From CAYVBE01 sp964448935 (GTDB lineage Bacteria; Planctomycetota; Brocadiia; SM23-32), in contig CAYVBE010000099.1 in assembly GCA_964448935.1 (NCBI GenBank), forward strand, positions 1-14,462: a DNA stretch of 14,462 nucleotides, given 5' to 3'. Each line of letters begins with the position of its first letter. Position 1 is the first letter of the stretch. Position numbers and translations under genes: made by a program. The notes beneath the pieces were generated by a model. The model was not told the origin of the DNA. It made no database searches and saw only the letters and a program-made list of their open reading frames with translations. Of the stretch, positions 1-6,976 are shown in pieces.

Positions 1-873
1 GATTTCGTCGAAGGTTACGTCGGCGGTGGCGCCGTCGTGGGTGGCGACGATGGCGCCCAACGCGTTTCCCAGGCGGCAGCATTCGTTGAGCGGGCTGCCG
101 CGCAGCAGGCCGTGGACGAACCCGGCGGTGAAGGCGTCGCCCGAGCCGCAGGAGTCCACCAGGTCCACGCGGTAGCCGGGGATGTAGGCGCGTTCGTCGC
201 GGGCGTCGGTGGCGTAGGCGCCGCGTTCGCCGAAGGTTACGACGCAGTGGGCCAGATCGTAGCGCTCGATGATGGCCTCGGCGAAGCCGATGACGGAGGT
301 GGTGCCGAGGTCGAGCATATCGTCCAGCCGCCGGGCCTCGTCGTCGTTCAGCTTCAAGACATCGGCCTTCTGCAGAGACGCCCGGACCGTCTGTCCGCTG
401 AAGCAGTCCTTTCGCAGGTTGATGTCCAGCAGCTTGACCGGCGACTCGGCCCGCTCCAGCAGGGCGTAGAGGGTGCGTCGGCTGGTCTCGGCGCGCTGGA
501 TGAGCGTGCCGAAGCAGACGCAATCGGCCTGGGCCGCCGCGTCGAGCATCTCGTCGGTCAGCTCGATGCGGTCGTAGGCGACGCCGGGGATGATGGTGAA
601 GTCCGGGTTGTTGGTGTCGCTGAGGTCCACCTCTACGGTGCCCGTGGGGGCATCGTCGTGCCACTGCACGAAGCGCGTCTCCATGCCCAGTTCGACGATG
701 CGCCGGTGGGCCTTCTCGCCCAGTTCGTCGCGGCCCAGGCGGGTAACAATCAGCCCGTGGTCTCCGACGCAGTTGACGCGGTAGGCGAAGTTGAAGGGCG
801 CACCGCCCAGGACCGGACCGGAGGGCAGCAGGTCCCAGAGCGTCTCGCCGTAGGAGAGGATTGTCTTGGGCAT
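1..873 (-). CDS. PfkB-family carbohydrate kinase, fructokinase-like (C-terminus cut by window edge)
   Basis: This is a ribokinase/PfkB-fold sugar kinase, which would phosphorylate a sugar with ATP in the cytoplasm; the fructokinase-like N-terminus suggests fructose, but the substrate is inferred. The 291 visible residues start at ATG 873 behind AGGAGG (879-884) with a 5-nt spacer. The N-terminus carries GETLWDLLP followed by LGGAPFNFAY, the sugar-binding glycine pair region typical of bacterial fructokinase-like members. The second PfkB signature is DSCGSGDAF at about residues 240-248, with Asp246 as the expected catalytic base in the anion-hole motif. Family members are usually 290-330 residues, so only a short C-terminal end should be missing. 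The start lies 16 nt after the carB stop, so it is probably the last visible gene of the guaA-like/carA/carB transcript. Its sugar substrate has no obvious link to pyrimidine or GMP synthesis. Confidence 0.9.
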   Translation of the reverse strand, partial: MPKTILSYGETLWDLLPSGPVLGGAPFNFAYRVNCVGDHGLIVTRLGRDELGEKAHRRIVELGMETRFVQWHDDAPTGTVEVDLSDTNNPDFTIIPGVAYDRIELTDEMLDAAAQADCVCFGTLIQRAETSRRTLYALLERAESPVKLLDINLRKDCFSGQTVRASLQKADVLKLNDDEARRLDDMLDLGTTSVIGFAEAIIERYDLAHCVVTFGERGAYATDARDERAYIPGYRVDLVDSCGSGDAFTAGFVHGLLRGSPLNECCRLGNALGAIVATHDGATADVTFDEI

Positions 874-889
874 GGCTGCCTCCTGCTGT

Positions 890-3800
890 CTACTGGTCGC
901 CCGTCATGGGCTCGGGCACCTCTCCGTGGGTGTCCATGGTGTATTCCTGGAGCGTGCGGACGCTGATCTCCGTCTCCTTCAGGTCCGCGACGGCCTGCAC
1001 GGCGGCGACGGCGCCGGGGATGGTGGTGATGATGGGCACGCGCCGCGCCCAGGAGGTGCTGCGGATGGCGATCTCGTCCTGCCGCGGGTGCTTGCCGCTG
1101 GGGGTGTTGACGACCAGGCCGATCTCGCCGTTGATGATGGCGTCCACGATGTGGGGCCGGCCCTCGCGCACCTTGTTGATGCGCTCGCAGGGGATGTCCT
1201 GCTCGCCCAGGAAAGCGCAGGTGCCGTCGGTGGCCACCAGGTCGAAGCCCATCTCCTGGAAGTGCCGCGCCACGCGGGCCGCCGTGGGCGTTTTGTCCTG
1301 ATCGCGCAGGCTGAAGAACACGGTGCCCTCTTTGGGCAGGTTCTGGCCGGCGGCGAGCTGCGCCTTGGCGAAGGCCATCCCGAAATCGCTCGAGATGCCC
1401 ATGACCTCGCCGGTGGACTTCATCTCGGGGCCGAGAATGGTGTCCACGCCCGGGAACCGCGCGAAGGGGAAGACGGCCTCCTTGACGGCCACGTGGTCAA
1501 TCTCCACCTCTTCGGTCAGCCCCAGGTCCTCCAGGGAGTGGCCGATCATGGCCAGCGTCGCGAGCTTGGCCAGCGACACGCCGGTGGCCTTGGAGACGAA
1601 CGGGATGGTGCGCGAGGCCCGCGGGTTGACCTCCAGTACGTAGACCTCGTCGTTCTGGACGGCGTACTGGACGTTCATCAGTCCCACGACCTCGAGGGTC
1701 TTGCTGAGCGCCTTGGTCTGCCGGGCGATCTCGGCCTGCACCTCCTTCGAGAGGGTCTGCGGCGGGATGACGCAGGCGCTGTCGCCGCTGTGGACGCCGG
1801 CCTCCTCGATGTGCTCCATGATGGCGCCGATGATGGTGGTTTCCCCGTCACTGATGGCGTCCACGTCCACCTCGATCGCCTCCTCCAGGAACTTGTCCAC
1901 CAGCACGGGCCGCTCGGGAGAAGCTTCGACGGCCTCGTCCATGAAGTGCTGGAGCTCCTCGTCGTCGTAGACGATCTCCATGGCGCGACCGCCCAGCACG
2001 TAGCTGGGCCGAACCAGCACGGGGTAGCCGATGTCGCGTGCCAGCTTGACCGCTTCCTTGAAGGAGACCGCGGTGCCGCTGGGGGCCTGCTTGAGGCCGA
2101 GCTCGTTGAGCAGTTCGCGGAAGTGCTTCCGGTCCTCGGCCAGATCAATGCTGCGGGGGCTGGTGCCCAGCAGGGGAACGCCGTTCTCCTCCAGCTCCGC
2201 CGAGATGTTCAGCGGGGTCTGGCCGCCGAACTGCAGGATGACGCCGTCCGGCTTTTCGGCCTCGACGATGTTCAGCACGTCCTCGGCCGTCATGGGCTCG
2301 AAGTAGAGCCGATCGGAGGTGTCGTAGTCGGTGCTGACCGTCTCCGGGTTGCAGTTGACCATGATGGCCTCGTAGCCTTCTTCCCGGACGGCCAGCGCGG
2401 CGTGGACGCAGCAGTAGTCGAACTCGATGCCCTGACCGATGCGGTTCGGCCCGCCGCCCAGGATCATGACCTTCTTCTTGTCCGTGGCCCGGCACTCATC
2501 AATCTGCTCGCTGGTGGAGTAGAAGTAGGGCCGCTCGCTGTCCACCTCGCCGGCGCAGGTGTCAACCAGCTTGTAGACCGGCTCGACGCCCAGCTCCTTG
2601 CGGCGCCGGCGGACGGTCCACTCGTCGGTGTGGAGCAGGAAGGCGAGCTGCCGGTCGCTGAAGCCCCATTCCTTGGCCTTCGCGGCCAGCTCCGCGTCCA
2701 GGTTCTCGATCCGGCCGGCCTGCTCGATCTCCGCCTCGAAGTCCACCAGGTCCTTGAAGTTGGCCAGGAACCAGCGGTCCATGTGCGTCAGCTCGTGCAC
2801 GCGCTCGATGTCAAAGCCGCTCTGGAAGGCGTAGCGGATGTAAAAATACCGCTCATCGTTGGGCACGGAGAGCTTCCGGACGATCTCCTCCTCGGGCGGC
2901 AGCTCCAGGGGGTCACGCCCGTCCGCGCCGAAGCCGTAACGGCCCGTCTCCAGGGAGCGCAGGCCTTTCTGGAACGCTTCCTTGAAGTTCCTGCCGATGG
3001 ACATGGACTCGCCGACGGCCTTCATGCTGGTGTTGATGACGCGCTCGGCCTGCGGGAATTTCTCAAAGGTGAACCGCGCGGTCTTATACACGCAGTAGTC
3101 CACCGTCGGTTCTTGCAGCGTGTAGGTGTTGCCGGTCACGTTGTTGAGCACTTCGTCCAGCGTGTAGCCGACGGCCAGCTTGGTGGCGACGCGCGCGATG
3201 GGGAAACCGGTGGCCTTGCTGGCCAGGGCGGAGGAGCGGGAGAGTCGCGGGTTGACCTCGATGACCACGATGTCGCCGCTCTCGGGGTCGCCGGCGTACT
3301 GGATGTTGATGCCGCCGCCCTTGACGCCGATGCGGCGGATGATGCGCTTGCAGTAGTCCACGTAGGTCGCGTATTCGCCGGCGGTCAGGGTCTGCGCGGG
3401 GGCCACCACGGCGCTGTCCCCGGTGTGAACGCCCATGGCGTCCACGTTCTCCATGCTGGTGACCATGATGACGCTATCGGCGTGGTCGCGCATAACCTCG
3501 TACTCGATCTCTTTCCAGCCCAGCACGCTCTCCTCCACCAGCACCTGGCTAACGGGGCTGGCGTTGAGGCCGTCCGCCAGCAGGTCGGGCGCTTCGTCGG
3601 TGTTGTAGGCCGTGCTGCCGCCGGTGCCGCCCAGGGTGAAGGCGGGGCGGATGATGACCGGAAGGCCGATCTCGCCGATGATGTCCATGCCCTCCTCGAC
3701 GGTGCGGGCGATGCCGCTGTCCGGCACGCGCACGCCGATCTCGCTCATGGCGTTCTTGAAGGACTCCCGGTCCTCGGCCGTGCTGATGGCGTCCGGGTCG

Positions 3801-4153
3801 CAGCCCAGCACCTCGACACCGTAGCGGTCATACACTCCCTCCTCGGCCAGGAAGACGGCCACGTTCAACCCAGTCTGGCCGCCGAGCGTGGGCAGCACGG
3901 CGTCCGGCCGCTCGCGGGCGATGATCTTCTCGATCACCTCCGCGGTGATGGGCTCCAGGTAGGTGCGATGGGCCATCACGGGGTCGGTCATGATGGTGGC
4001 GGGATTGCTGTTGATCAGCACCACCTCGTAGCCTTCCTCCAGCAGAGCCTTGCACGCCTGGCTGCCGCTGTAGTCGAACTCGCAGGCCTGGCCGATAATC
4101 ACCGGGCCGCTGCCGATCATCAGAATCTTCTTCAGGTCTGTGCGTTTTGGCAT
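890..4153 (-). CDS. carB: Carbamoyl-phosphate synthase large subunit
   Basis: CarB makes carbamoyl phosphate from bicarbonate, ammonia and two ATP, feeding pyrimidine and arginine synthesis. The product is 1087 residues, close to the usual 1070-1080. It shows the internal duplication of the family: the first ATP-grasp half begins with LKKILMIGSGPVIIGQ and contains the FTLGGTGGS loop and EVNPRLSRSSALASKATG; the second begins with KKVMILGGGPNRIGQGIEFDY and contains SYVLGGRAMEIVY and EVNPRASRTIPFVSKATG. A C-terminal MGS-like allosteric domain follows, with TDGTCAFL and VVNTPSGK. I chose ATG 4153 because the protein then begins MPKRTDLKKILMIGSG, as in homologues; an in-frame ATG at 4234 would lie inside carA. 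No strong Shine-Dalgarno is visible, only a GA-rich run, so coupling to carA is possible. Nothing in the synthetase domains looks damaged, which contrasts with the degenerate CarA partner. Confidence 0.97.
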   Translation of the reverse strand: MPKRTDLKKILMIGSGPVIIGQACEFDYSGSQACKALLEEGYEVVLINSNPATIMTDPVMAHRTYLEPITAEVIEKIIARERPDAVLPTLGGQTGLNVAVFLAEEGVYDRYGVEVLGCDPDAISTAEDRESFKNAMSEIGVRVPDSGIARTVEEGMDIIGEIGLPVIIRPAFTLGGTGGSTAYNTDEAPDLLADGLNASPVSQVLVEESVLGWKEIEYEVMRDHADSVIMVTSMENVDAMGVHTGDSAVVAPAQTLTAGEYATYVDYCKRIIRRIGVKGGGINIQYAGDPESGDIVVIEVNPRLSRSSALASKATGFPIARVATKLAVGYTLDEVLNNVTGNTYTLQEPTVDYCVYKTARFTFEKFPQAERVINTSMKAVGESMSIGRNFKEAFQKGLRSLETGRYGFGADGRDPLELPPEEEIVRKLSVPNDERYFYIRYAFQSGFDIERVHELTHMDRWFLANFKDLVDFEAEIEQAGRIENLDAELAAKAKEWGFSDRQLAFLLHTDEWTVRRRRKELGVEPVYKLVDTCAGEVDSERPYFYSTSEQIDECRATDKKKVMILGGGPNRIGQGIEFDYCCVHAALAVREEGYEAIMVNCNPETVSTDYDTSDRLYFEPMTAEDVLNIVEAEKPDGVILQFGGQTPLNISAELEENGVPLLGTSPRSIDLAEDRKHFRELLNELGLKQAPSGTAVSFKEAVKLARDIGYPVLVRPSYVLGGRAMEIVYDDEELQHFMDEAVEASPERPVLVDKFLEEAIEVDVDAISDGETTIIGAIMEHIEEAGVHSGDSACVIPPQTLSKEVQAEIARQTKALSKTLEVVGLMNVQYAVQNDEVYVLEVNPRASRTIPFVSKATGVSLAKLATLAMIGHSLEDLGLTEEVEIDHVAVKEAVFPFARFPGVDTILGPEMKSTGEVMGISSDFGMAFAKAQLAAGQNLPKEGTVFFSLRDQDKTPTAARVARHFQEMGFDLVATDGTCAFLGEQDIPCERINKVREGRPHIVDAIINGEIGLVVNTPSGKHPRQDEIAIRSTSWARRVPIITTIPGAVAAVQAVADLKETEISVRTLQEYTMDTHGEVPEPMTGDQ

Positions 4154-4193
4154 GTGTTTATGCGGTCTCTCTCTGGAGTAAAACGGCCCCCGG

Positions 4194-5246
4194 TCATGCG
4201 GAAAGGGCGTCCACGAAGCTCTGTATCCGGGCATTGATCCGGCCCGGGGAAGGGGCCGGCAGGATGTCCTGCAGGCCCGTGGCGTTCATTGAAGCGGCGC
4301 GGATGCCCTCCACCGTGTCGTCGTTCATGTTCTCCCACAGCAGGTCCACCTCGTCCGACGCCTCGACGCTGTTGCGGTTCAGCACCACGCTGTGCCGCTG
4401 GTGGGTCACCCCGACCTCATCTTCCTGCACGTTGCGCACGGGGAAGTTGGCTCCGTGATGGCCGCGCCGCAGGAAGGTCGCATCGCAGCCCAGGGCCAGG
4501 CCCAGCGCAACGTTGCCCAGCCCGCAGGCCAGGATGGGCACCTTGCCCGCCAGGCTGCGGATGGTCTGGACCGTGCCGTCCGGCGGGAAACCGGCGGCCG
4601 GTCCGTCGGATATGAACAGGCCGTCCGGCCCGGTGTCCATAATCTGTTCCGGGAAGGCGTCATGGGGGAGCACCGTGGTCCGGCAGCAGCGGGCGAGCTG
4701 TCGCAGGTGAGAGGCGCGCACGCCCAGGTTCAGCACGGCCACCAGCGGGCCGGCTTCGCCCCCCGGGGTCTTCGGCGCTTCGGACGCGTTGAATGCCGGA
4801 CGGGCGAAGTCCTCCAGTTGGGCATGTAGCTCGTCGGGGTCGGTCCCGGCGGGGGCGACGGCGGCTGCCATCTCCCCCTCCTCGCGCAGGTGCACCGCCA
4901 GCCCGCGCGTGTCCACGTCACAGAGGCAGGGCACCCCGGCGGCTTCCAGTAGATTCTCAAAGTCCTCTTCGGCCAGGTAGTGGCTGCGGAACTCGCTGAG
5001 CACCTTGACCAGCACGGCCGCCGCCTGCACCCGGGCCGACTCCGAGAAGCGCTCGGCGGCGCCCACCGCCCCCACCTCCGGGTAGGTAAAGCCCAGTATG
5101 GTGCCTTTGTAGGCCGGGTCGGTGACCATCTCCTGGAAGCCGACCACCGAGGTGTTGGCCGTCACCCAGCCCACGGCGCTTGTCGCCGCGCCTCGGAGCG
5201 TTCCGTCCAGCCTCAATCCGTCCGCCAGTAGCAGGTATCCGTCCAT
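4194..5246 (-). CDS. carA: Carbamoyl-phosphate synthase small-subunit homologue with degenerate glutaminase triad
   Basis: CarA normally hydrolyses glutamine and passes ammonia to CarB. This 350-residue product begins at ATG 5246 behind GAGGAA, and its N-terminal CarA domain is well preserved (VGWVTANTSVVGFQEMVTDPAY, FTYPEVGAVG, DVDTRGLAVHLRE). The C-terminal class I amidotransferase fold is recognisable (GHHGANFPV), but the catalytic positions are not kept. The nucleophile elbow, GICLGHQ in E. coli CarA, reads ACGLGNV here, so Gly242 replaces Cys269; a cysteine sits one residue earlier, at 241. The GHPEASPGP motif reads ILPAPSPGR, so Leu329 and Ala331 replace His353 and Glu355. The GPGDP oxyanion region reads GPAAG. 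I checked the codons at the elbow directly, and no frameshift is present. The gene lies 40 nt before carB and 62 nt after the GMP synthase-like gene. The likely role is a structural partner of CarB without glutaminase activity. Confidence 0.9.
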   Translation of the reverse strand: MDGYLLLADGLRLDGTLRGAATSAVGWVTANTSVVGFQEMVTDPAYKGTILGFTYPEVGAVGAAERFSESARVQAAAVLVKVLSEFRSHYLAEEDFENLLEAAGVPCLCDVDTRGLAVHLREEGEMAAAVAPAGTDPDELHAQLEDFARPAFNASEAPKTPGGEAGPLVAVLNLGVRASHLRQLARCCRTTVLPHDAFPEQIMDTGPDGLFISDGPAAGFPPDGTVQTIRSLAGKVPILACGLGNVALGLALGCDATFLRRGHHGANFPVRNVQEDEVGVTHQRHSVVLNRNSVEASDEVDLLWENMNDDTVEGIRAASMNATGLQDILPAPSPGRINARIQSFVDALSA

Positions 5247-5281
5247 CTGGTTCCTCGCGCAAGGGTGTCTCTTGTTCAGAA

Positions 5282-5297
5282 GCCCGGTCGTCCGGGC
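5282..5297 (-). other. Intercistronic hairpin between the guaA-like gene and carA
   Basis: A perfect 6-bp inverted repeat (GCCCGG, 4-nt loop, CCGGGC) lies in the 62-nt gap between the GMP synthase-like gene and carA. It is fully GC and is not followed by a T-run, so it is a poor intrinsic terminator. It could attenuate transcription, mark an RNA processing site or be chance in GC-rich DNA. Confidence 0.35.
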
Positions 5298-5308
5298 CGG
5301 GTGCGCGT

Positions 5309-6241
5309 TCACACGTATTCGATTGTGGCCGGGGGTTTCGGCGTCAGGTCGTAGAGGCAGCGGTTGACGTCCGGCAGAGCGGTGATGCGCTCGCAGATGC
5401 GGTCCAGCTTCTCCCAGGGCAGGTGCAGGGCGGTCGCGGTGCGGGCGTCCACGCTGTCAATGCAGCGCACGACGATGATCTGGCCGAACTCCCGTTCGCC
5501 GGCGCGGATGCCCGTGGCGCGGTCCTTCAGCAGCACGGCCATGTACTGAAAGGCGCCCGTGTCCCCCAGTTCCTCCTCGACGATGGCGGTCGCCTGCCGC
5601 ACCAGGTCCAGCCGCTCCTCGTTCACCTCTCCAACGATGCGGGTTGCGAGGGCGGGTCCGGGGAAGGGGATCCTCTCCGCGATCTCCTCCGGCATCCCCA
5701 GCACGCGCGCCACCTCGCGGACGTCGTCTTTGCGCAACTCGTCCAGCGGCTCCAGCACGGCGTATCCGTACTCCGCTTGCGGGTCAATGCCCATCTGGGC
5801 CAGGATGTTGTGCTGCCGCTTGATGCCCGCGACCGTCTCCTCGATGTCCGTCAAAATGGTGCCGTGGAGCAGGTACTTCGCGCCGGTCTTGCGGACCAGT
5901 TCGCCGAACACGTCGGCGTAGAAGGTGTCCGTGACGGCCTGGCGCTTCTCCTCGGGGTCGGTGATGCCGGCAAGGGCATCCAGGAACTTCCGCCGGGCGT
6001 CCACCAGCTCCACGGGGATGCCCATGTCGGCGAACGTCCGCACCACGCCCTCCGGTTCGCCCTGGCGCATAAGCGCGCTGTCAACGAAGAACGTCTTCAG
6101 GTTCTCGCCCAGCGCCCGGTGCCCCAGCACGGTGACCACGGAGCTGTCTACGCCGCCGCTGAGTGCGTTGATGGCGATGTCATCCCCGACGGTGTCTCGC
6201 AACTCCTGCGTTTTGCGTTCGACGAATGCCTGATAGTCCAT
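5309..6241 (-). CDS. GMP synthase ATP-pyrophosphatase subunit, stand-alone (no glutaminase domain)
   Basis: This is the synthetase half of GMP synthase, which adenylates XMP and replaces the adenylate with ammonia to form GMP. It is 310 residues long from ATG 6241, chosen because GGAG lies 5 nt upstream; an in-frame ATG at 6265 has no Shine-Dalgarno. The N-type ATP pyrophosphatase P-loop SGGVDSS is at residues 28-34. Further family landmarks are FVDSALMRQGE, DPEEKR, HGTILTDIEE, IKRQHN near 140-145 (KSHHN in relatives), IPFPGPALATR and the C-terminal dimerisation domain ending KPPATIEYV. Typical bacterial GuaA is over 500 residues with an N-terminal glutaminase; this one starts directly at the pyrophosphatase domain, as archaeal GuaAb subunits do. 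No GuaAa-like gene is in the window. Several usually invariant residues differ slightly, so a diverged specificity is possible, though the C-terminal domain argues for XMP. Confidence 0.85.
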   Translation of the reverse strand: MDYQAFVERKTQELRDTVGDDIAINALSGGVDSSVVTVLGHRALGENLKTFFVDSALMRQGEPEGVVRTFADMGIPVELVDARRKFLDALAGITDPEEKRQAVTDTFYADVFGELVRKTGAKYLLHGTILTDIEETVAGIKRQHNILAQMGIDPQAEYGYAVLEPLDELRKDDVREVARVLGMPEEIAERIPFPGPALATRIVGEVNEERLDLVRQATAIVEEELGDTGAFQYMAVLLKDRATGIRAGEREFGQIIVVRCIDSVDARTATALHLPWEKLDRICERITALPDVNRCLYDLTPKPPATIEYV

Positions 6242-6277
6242 CCCCGCTCCCGATTCAAAGGACATGATGGGATCGCA

Positions 6278-6312
6278 CGGCCCGGCGGAGCTGCCCCGGT
6301 TGTCGCGGGCCG
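6278..6312. other. GC-rich inverted repeat upstream of the guaA-like gene
   Basis: CGGCCCG (6278-6284) and CGGGCCG (6306-6312) form a possible 7-bp stem around a 21-nt loop. It lies between the membrane protein gene and the guaA-like start. No T-run follows on either strand, so it may be a leader structure, a weak terminator or chance. Confidence 0.2.
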
Positions 6313-6314
6313 CG

Positions 6315-6344
6315 CGTTTAGCAGATGTTAAGGGTTCGGTTCAA
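6315..6344 (-). promoter_or_regulatory. Weak candidate promoter for the guaA-like/carAB operon
   Basis: On the minus strand TTGAAC (6344-6339) is followed after 18 nt by TAAACG (6320-6315), with an extended TGC just before it. The match to the sigma70 consensus is only moderate. The position, about 75 nt upstream of the guaA-like start, is sensible. The operon could instead be read from the DUF523 promoter. Confidence 0.25.
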
Positions 6345-6368
6345 GCGGCGCAAGTGGAGCGGCCGGAG

Positions 6369-6950
6369 TCAATCTCCATCGCCGGACGGGCGGGGCAGGC
6401 AGGCCAGCGCCGCCCCCAGCAGTGCACCTCCCAGGGCGTAGCTGACGAAGAGGCCCAGCAGGATCGTAGGCGTGCCCAGGAAGCGGCTTCCGGCGATCGG
6501 GCCGCCGGCCACGCCGCTTATGGCGAAGGCCGAGGCGGCCGCAACGCACGCCCGCCAGCCGAAGCACATGGCCCCCAGCGCGCCGGCCGCGCCCAGGCCG
6601 ACGGCGAAAACGCCCGCCTGGTAGAGCGGCCGCGCCACGACGTCCTGCGGATTGAGCAGCGCCGCCGGCATGACCGCGCCCGCCAGCAGGAAACCGATGC
6701 CAAACCCCAAAGCGGCGTCGGCCTTGCCGGGCTTGCCCTGCAGCCCGCCGGCCAGCAGTGCGCCGCCCACCGCGCCACTGAGCGGGTAAGCGATTAGCAG
6801 CCGCACGAACTGCCCCAGCCCCCCGGTCAGGGGCAGGTAGACGGGGGCGAAGGCCAGCAGGCTCCCCAGCCCGAAGCCCAGTGCTCCCCGCAACGCCATT
6901 CGGCCGGGGCAGGGCGCTGTGCGGGGTGTCTCGTTTTCCTCGGTCTGCAT
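6369..6950 (-). CDS. Small polytopic membrane protein of unknown function
   Basis: I do not recognise this 193-residue protein. A short, charged N-terminal tail (about 17 residues) is followed by roughly six hydrophobic, Gly/Ala-rich segments near residues 18-40, 46-68, 78-98, 108-128, 131-152 and 158-185, ending in a short polar tail. This pattern fits an integral inner-membrane protein with both ends probably on the same side. No transporter signature or charged in-membrane motif stands out. ATG 6950 is preceded by AAGGA with an 8-nt spacer. The start lies 26 nt downstream of the DUF523-DUF1722 stop, so the two are probably co-transcribed. Confidence 0.7.
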   Translation of the reverse strand: MQTEENETPRTAPCPGRMALRGALGFGLGSLLAFAPVYLPLTGGLGQFVRLLIAYPLSGAVGGALLAGGLQGKPGKADAALGFGIGFLLAGAVMPAALLNPQDVVARPLYQAGVFAVGLGAAGALGAMCFGWRACVAAASAFAISGVAGGPIAGSRFLGTPTILLGLFVSYALGGALLGAALACLPRPSGDGD

Positions 6951-6976
6951 GTGGTTTTTCCTTTCCGCCGGCGGTC

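Noticed and set aside
37..966. Open frame on the plus strand opposite the PfkB kinase
   Set aside because: Low-complexity Ala/Gly/Val composition and no motif; the minus strand encodes a clear kinase with a strong ribosome site.
4154..4234. Upstream ATG extension of CarB by 27 residues
   Set aside because: It would overlap the carA coding end and add residues with no family counterpart; MPKRTDLKKILMIGSG is the natural N-terminus.
866..4237. A very long open frame (over 1100 codons) on the plus strand opposite carB
   Set aside because: It is the mirror of carB in GC-rich DNA: rich in Gly, Ala, Val, His, Asp and Leu, with no recognisable domain. CarB on the other strand is a full, canonical match.
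4521..4526. Idea that Cys241 could serve as the CarA nucleophile despite the one-residue shift
   Set aside because: The nucleophile elbow geometry places the catalytic residue at the Gly242 position, and the His and Glu partners are also gone, so a shifted active cysteine is unlikely.
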